Below, piece after piece: positions 6,029-6,144 of a stretch of 6,144 bases of DNA. Made by a program: the position numbers and the translations under genes. The notes beneath the pieces were generated by a model that worked only from the letters and a program-made list of their open reading frames with translations, was not told the DNA's origin and did not search any database. The DNA comes from an uncultured Veillonellaceae bacterium (lineage in GTDB: Bacteria; Bacillota; Negativicutes; Veillonellales; Dialisteraceae). Position 1 is the first letter of the stretch, and each line of letters opens with the position of its first letter. Where the stretch lies: the NCBI GenBank assembly GCA_958439155.1, contig CAUBUJ010000100.1, positions 1 through 6,144 on the forward strand, given 5' to 3'.

Positions 6029-6144
6029 GCCCCTTCGGCGACTGAGAACTACTAAAAAGAGCCCATGCGGCGCTTGCGCATCCTTCCCTCTCAACTGGCA
6101 GCTCTCAACTCTGGGGCTTTCTCATGCCTATGCGGCGAGCATCC
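6029..6144. repeat. Degenerate repeated motifs at the right edge
   Basis: GCCCATGCGGCG (6061-6072) recurs as GCCTATGCGGCG (6126-6137), 65 bp later, and both copies run on to GCATCC. A weaker copy, GCCCCTTCGGCG, lies at 6029-6040. Both strong copies can form a small hairpin (ATGCG with CGCAT at 6065-6081; ATGC with GCAT at 6130-6142). CTCTCAACT occurs twice in between (6088-6096 and 6102-6110). The window ends within the last copy, so an array may continue. Confidence 0.45.

Larger units (their letters stand above)
5412..6144. other. Gene-free, repeat-rich region
   Basis: No reading frame here has a ribosome-binding site, a recognisable domain or a convincing composition. The longest (5446-5751, plus strand) is a mixed, Cys/His/Pro-rich translation without family likeness. 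What the region holds is structure: repeat-like fragments near 5460-5542 and 5666-5679, a perfect palindrome at 5795, long inverted repeats at 5825-5890 and 5931-5979, and repeated short motifs from 6029 to the edge. I found no clear promoter for the flavodoxin gene in it. The character is that of an extragenic repeat sink or a structured non-coding element. Confidence 0.7.

Noticed and set aside
6029..6144. CRISPR array
   Set aside because: Repeats are only about 12 bp, inexact and irregularly spaced (32 and 65 bp), and no cas gene is in the window.

Overview
The window suggests a moderately GC-rich anaerobic Firmicute. A member of the Negativicutes (Veillonellales-like, for example the Dialister/Megasphaera group) is my best guess, from the mix of a LarA-type nickel racemase, a class A penicillin-binding protein with a lysine/alanine-rich tail and a flavodoxin-fold lipoprotein. 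This placement is an inference from protein character and codon style; there is no rRNA or other marker gene to prove it. Promoters are of the sigma-70 type with good TATAAT boxes, and ribosome-binding sites are strong AGGAGG-type sequences.

Layout from left to right: (1) On the minus strand, running off the left edge, is a LarA-family nickel-pincer 2-hydroxyacid racemase (1-1015), with its own promoter and a strong ribosome-binding site. (2) Upstream of it, on the same strand, is a complete bifunctional class A penicillin-binding protein (1199-3280). It ends in a rho-independent terminator (1157-1193), so it and larA are probably separate transcripts. (3) A gap of about 275 bp (3281-3555) holds two divergent promoters, each with an extended -10 of the same sequence (TGTTATAAT), and short GC-rich hairpins in both leaders. 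(4) On the plus strand is a complete 12-TM-type MFS drug-efflux-like transporter (3556-4767). (5) A hairpin flanked by A and T runs (4766-4802) lies between the transporter and the next, convergent gene and can serve both. (6) On the minus strand is a short flavodoxin-fold protein with a lipoprotein signal peptide (4812-5408). (7) The last 730 bp or so (5412-6144) have no convincing gene. They hold several inverted repeats, a perfect 16-bp palindrome, fragments resembling short interspersed palindromic elements, and the beginning of what may be a degenerate repeat array at the right edge.

The genes do not form one pathway. They are four separately controlled units: hydroxyacid metabolism, cell-wall synthesis, export, and surface redox/flavin chemistry. 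I see no clear novel multi-gene system. The points most worth following are the exported flavodoxin, the repeat-dense right end and the look-alike divergent promoter region.
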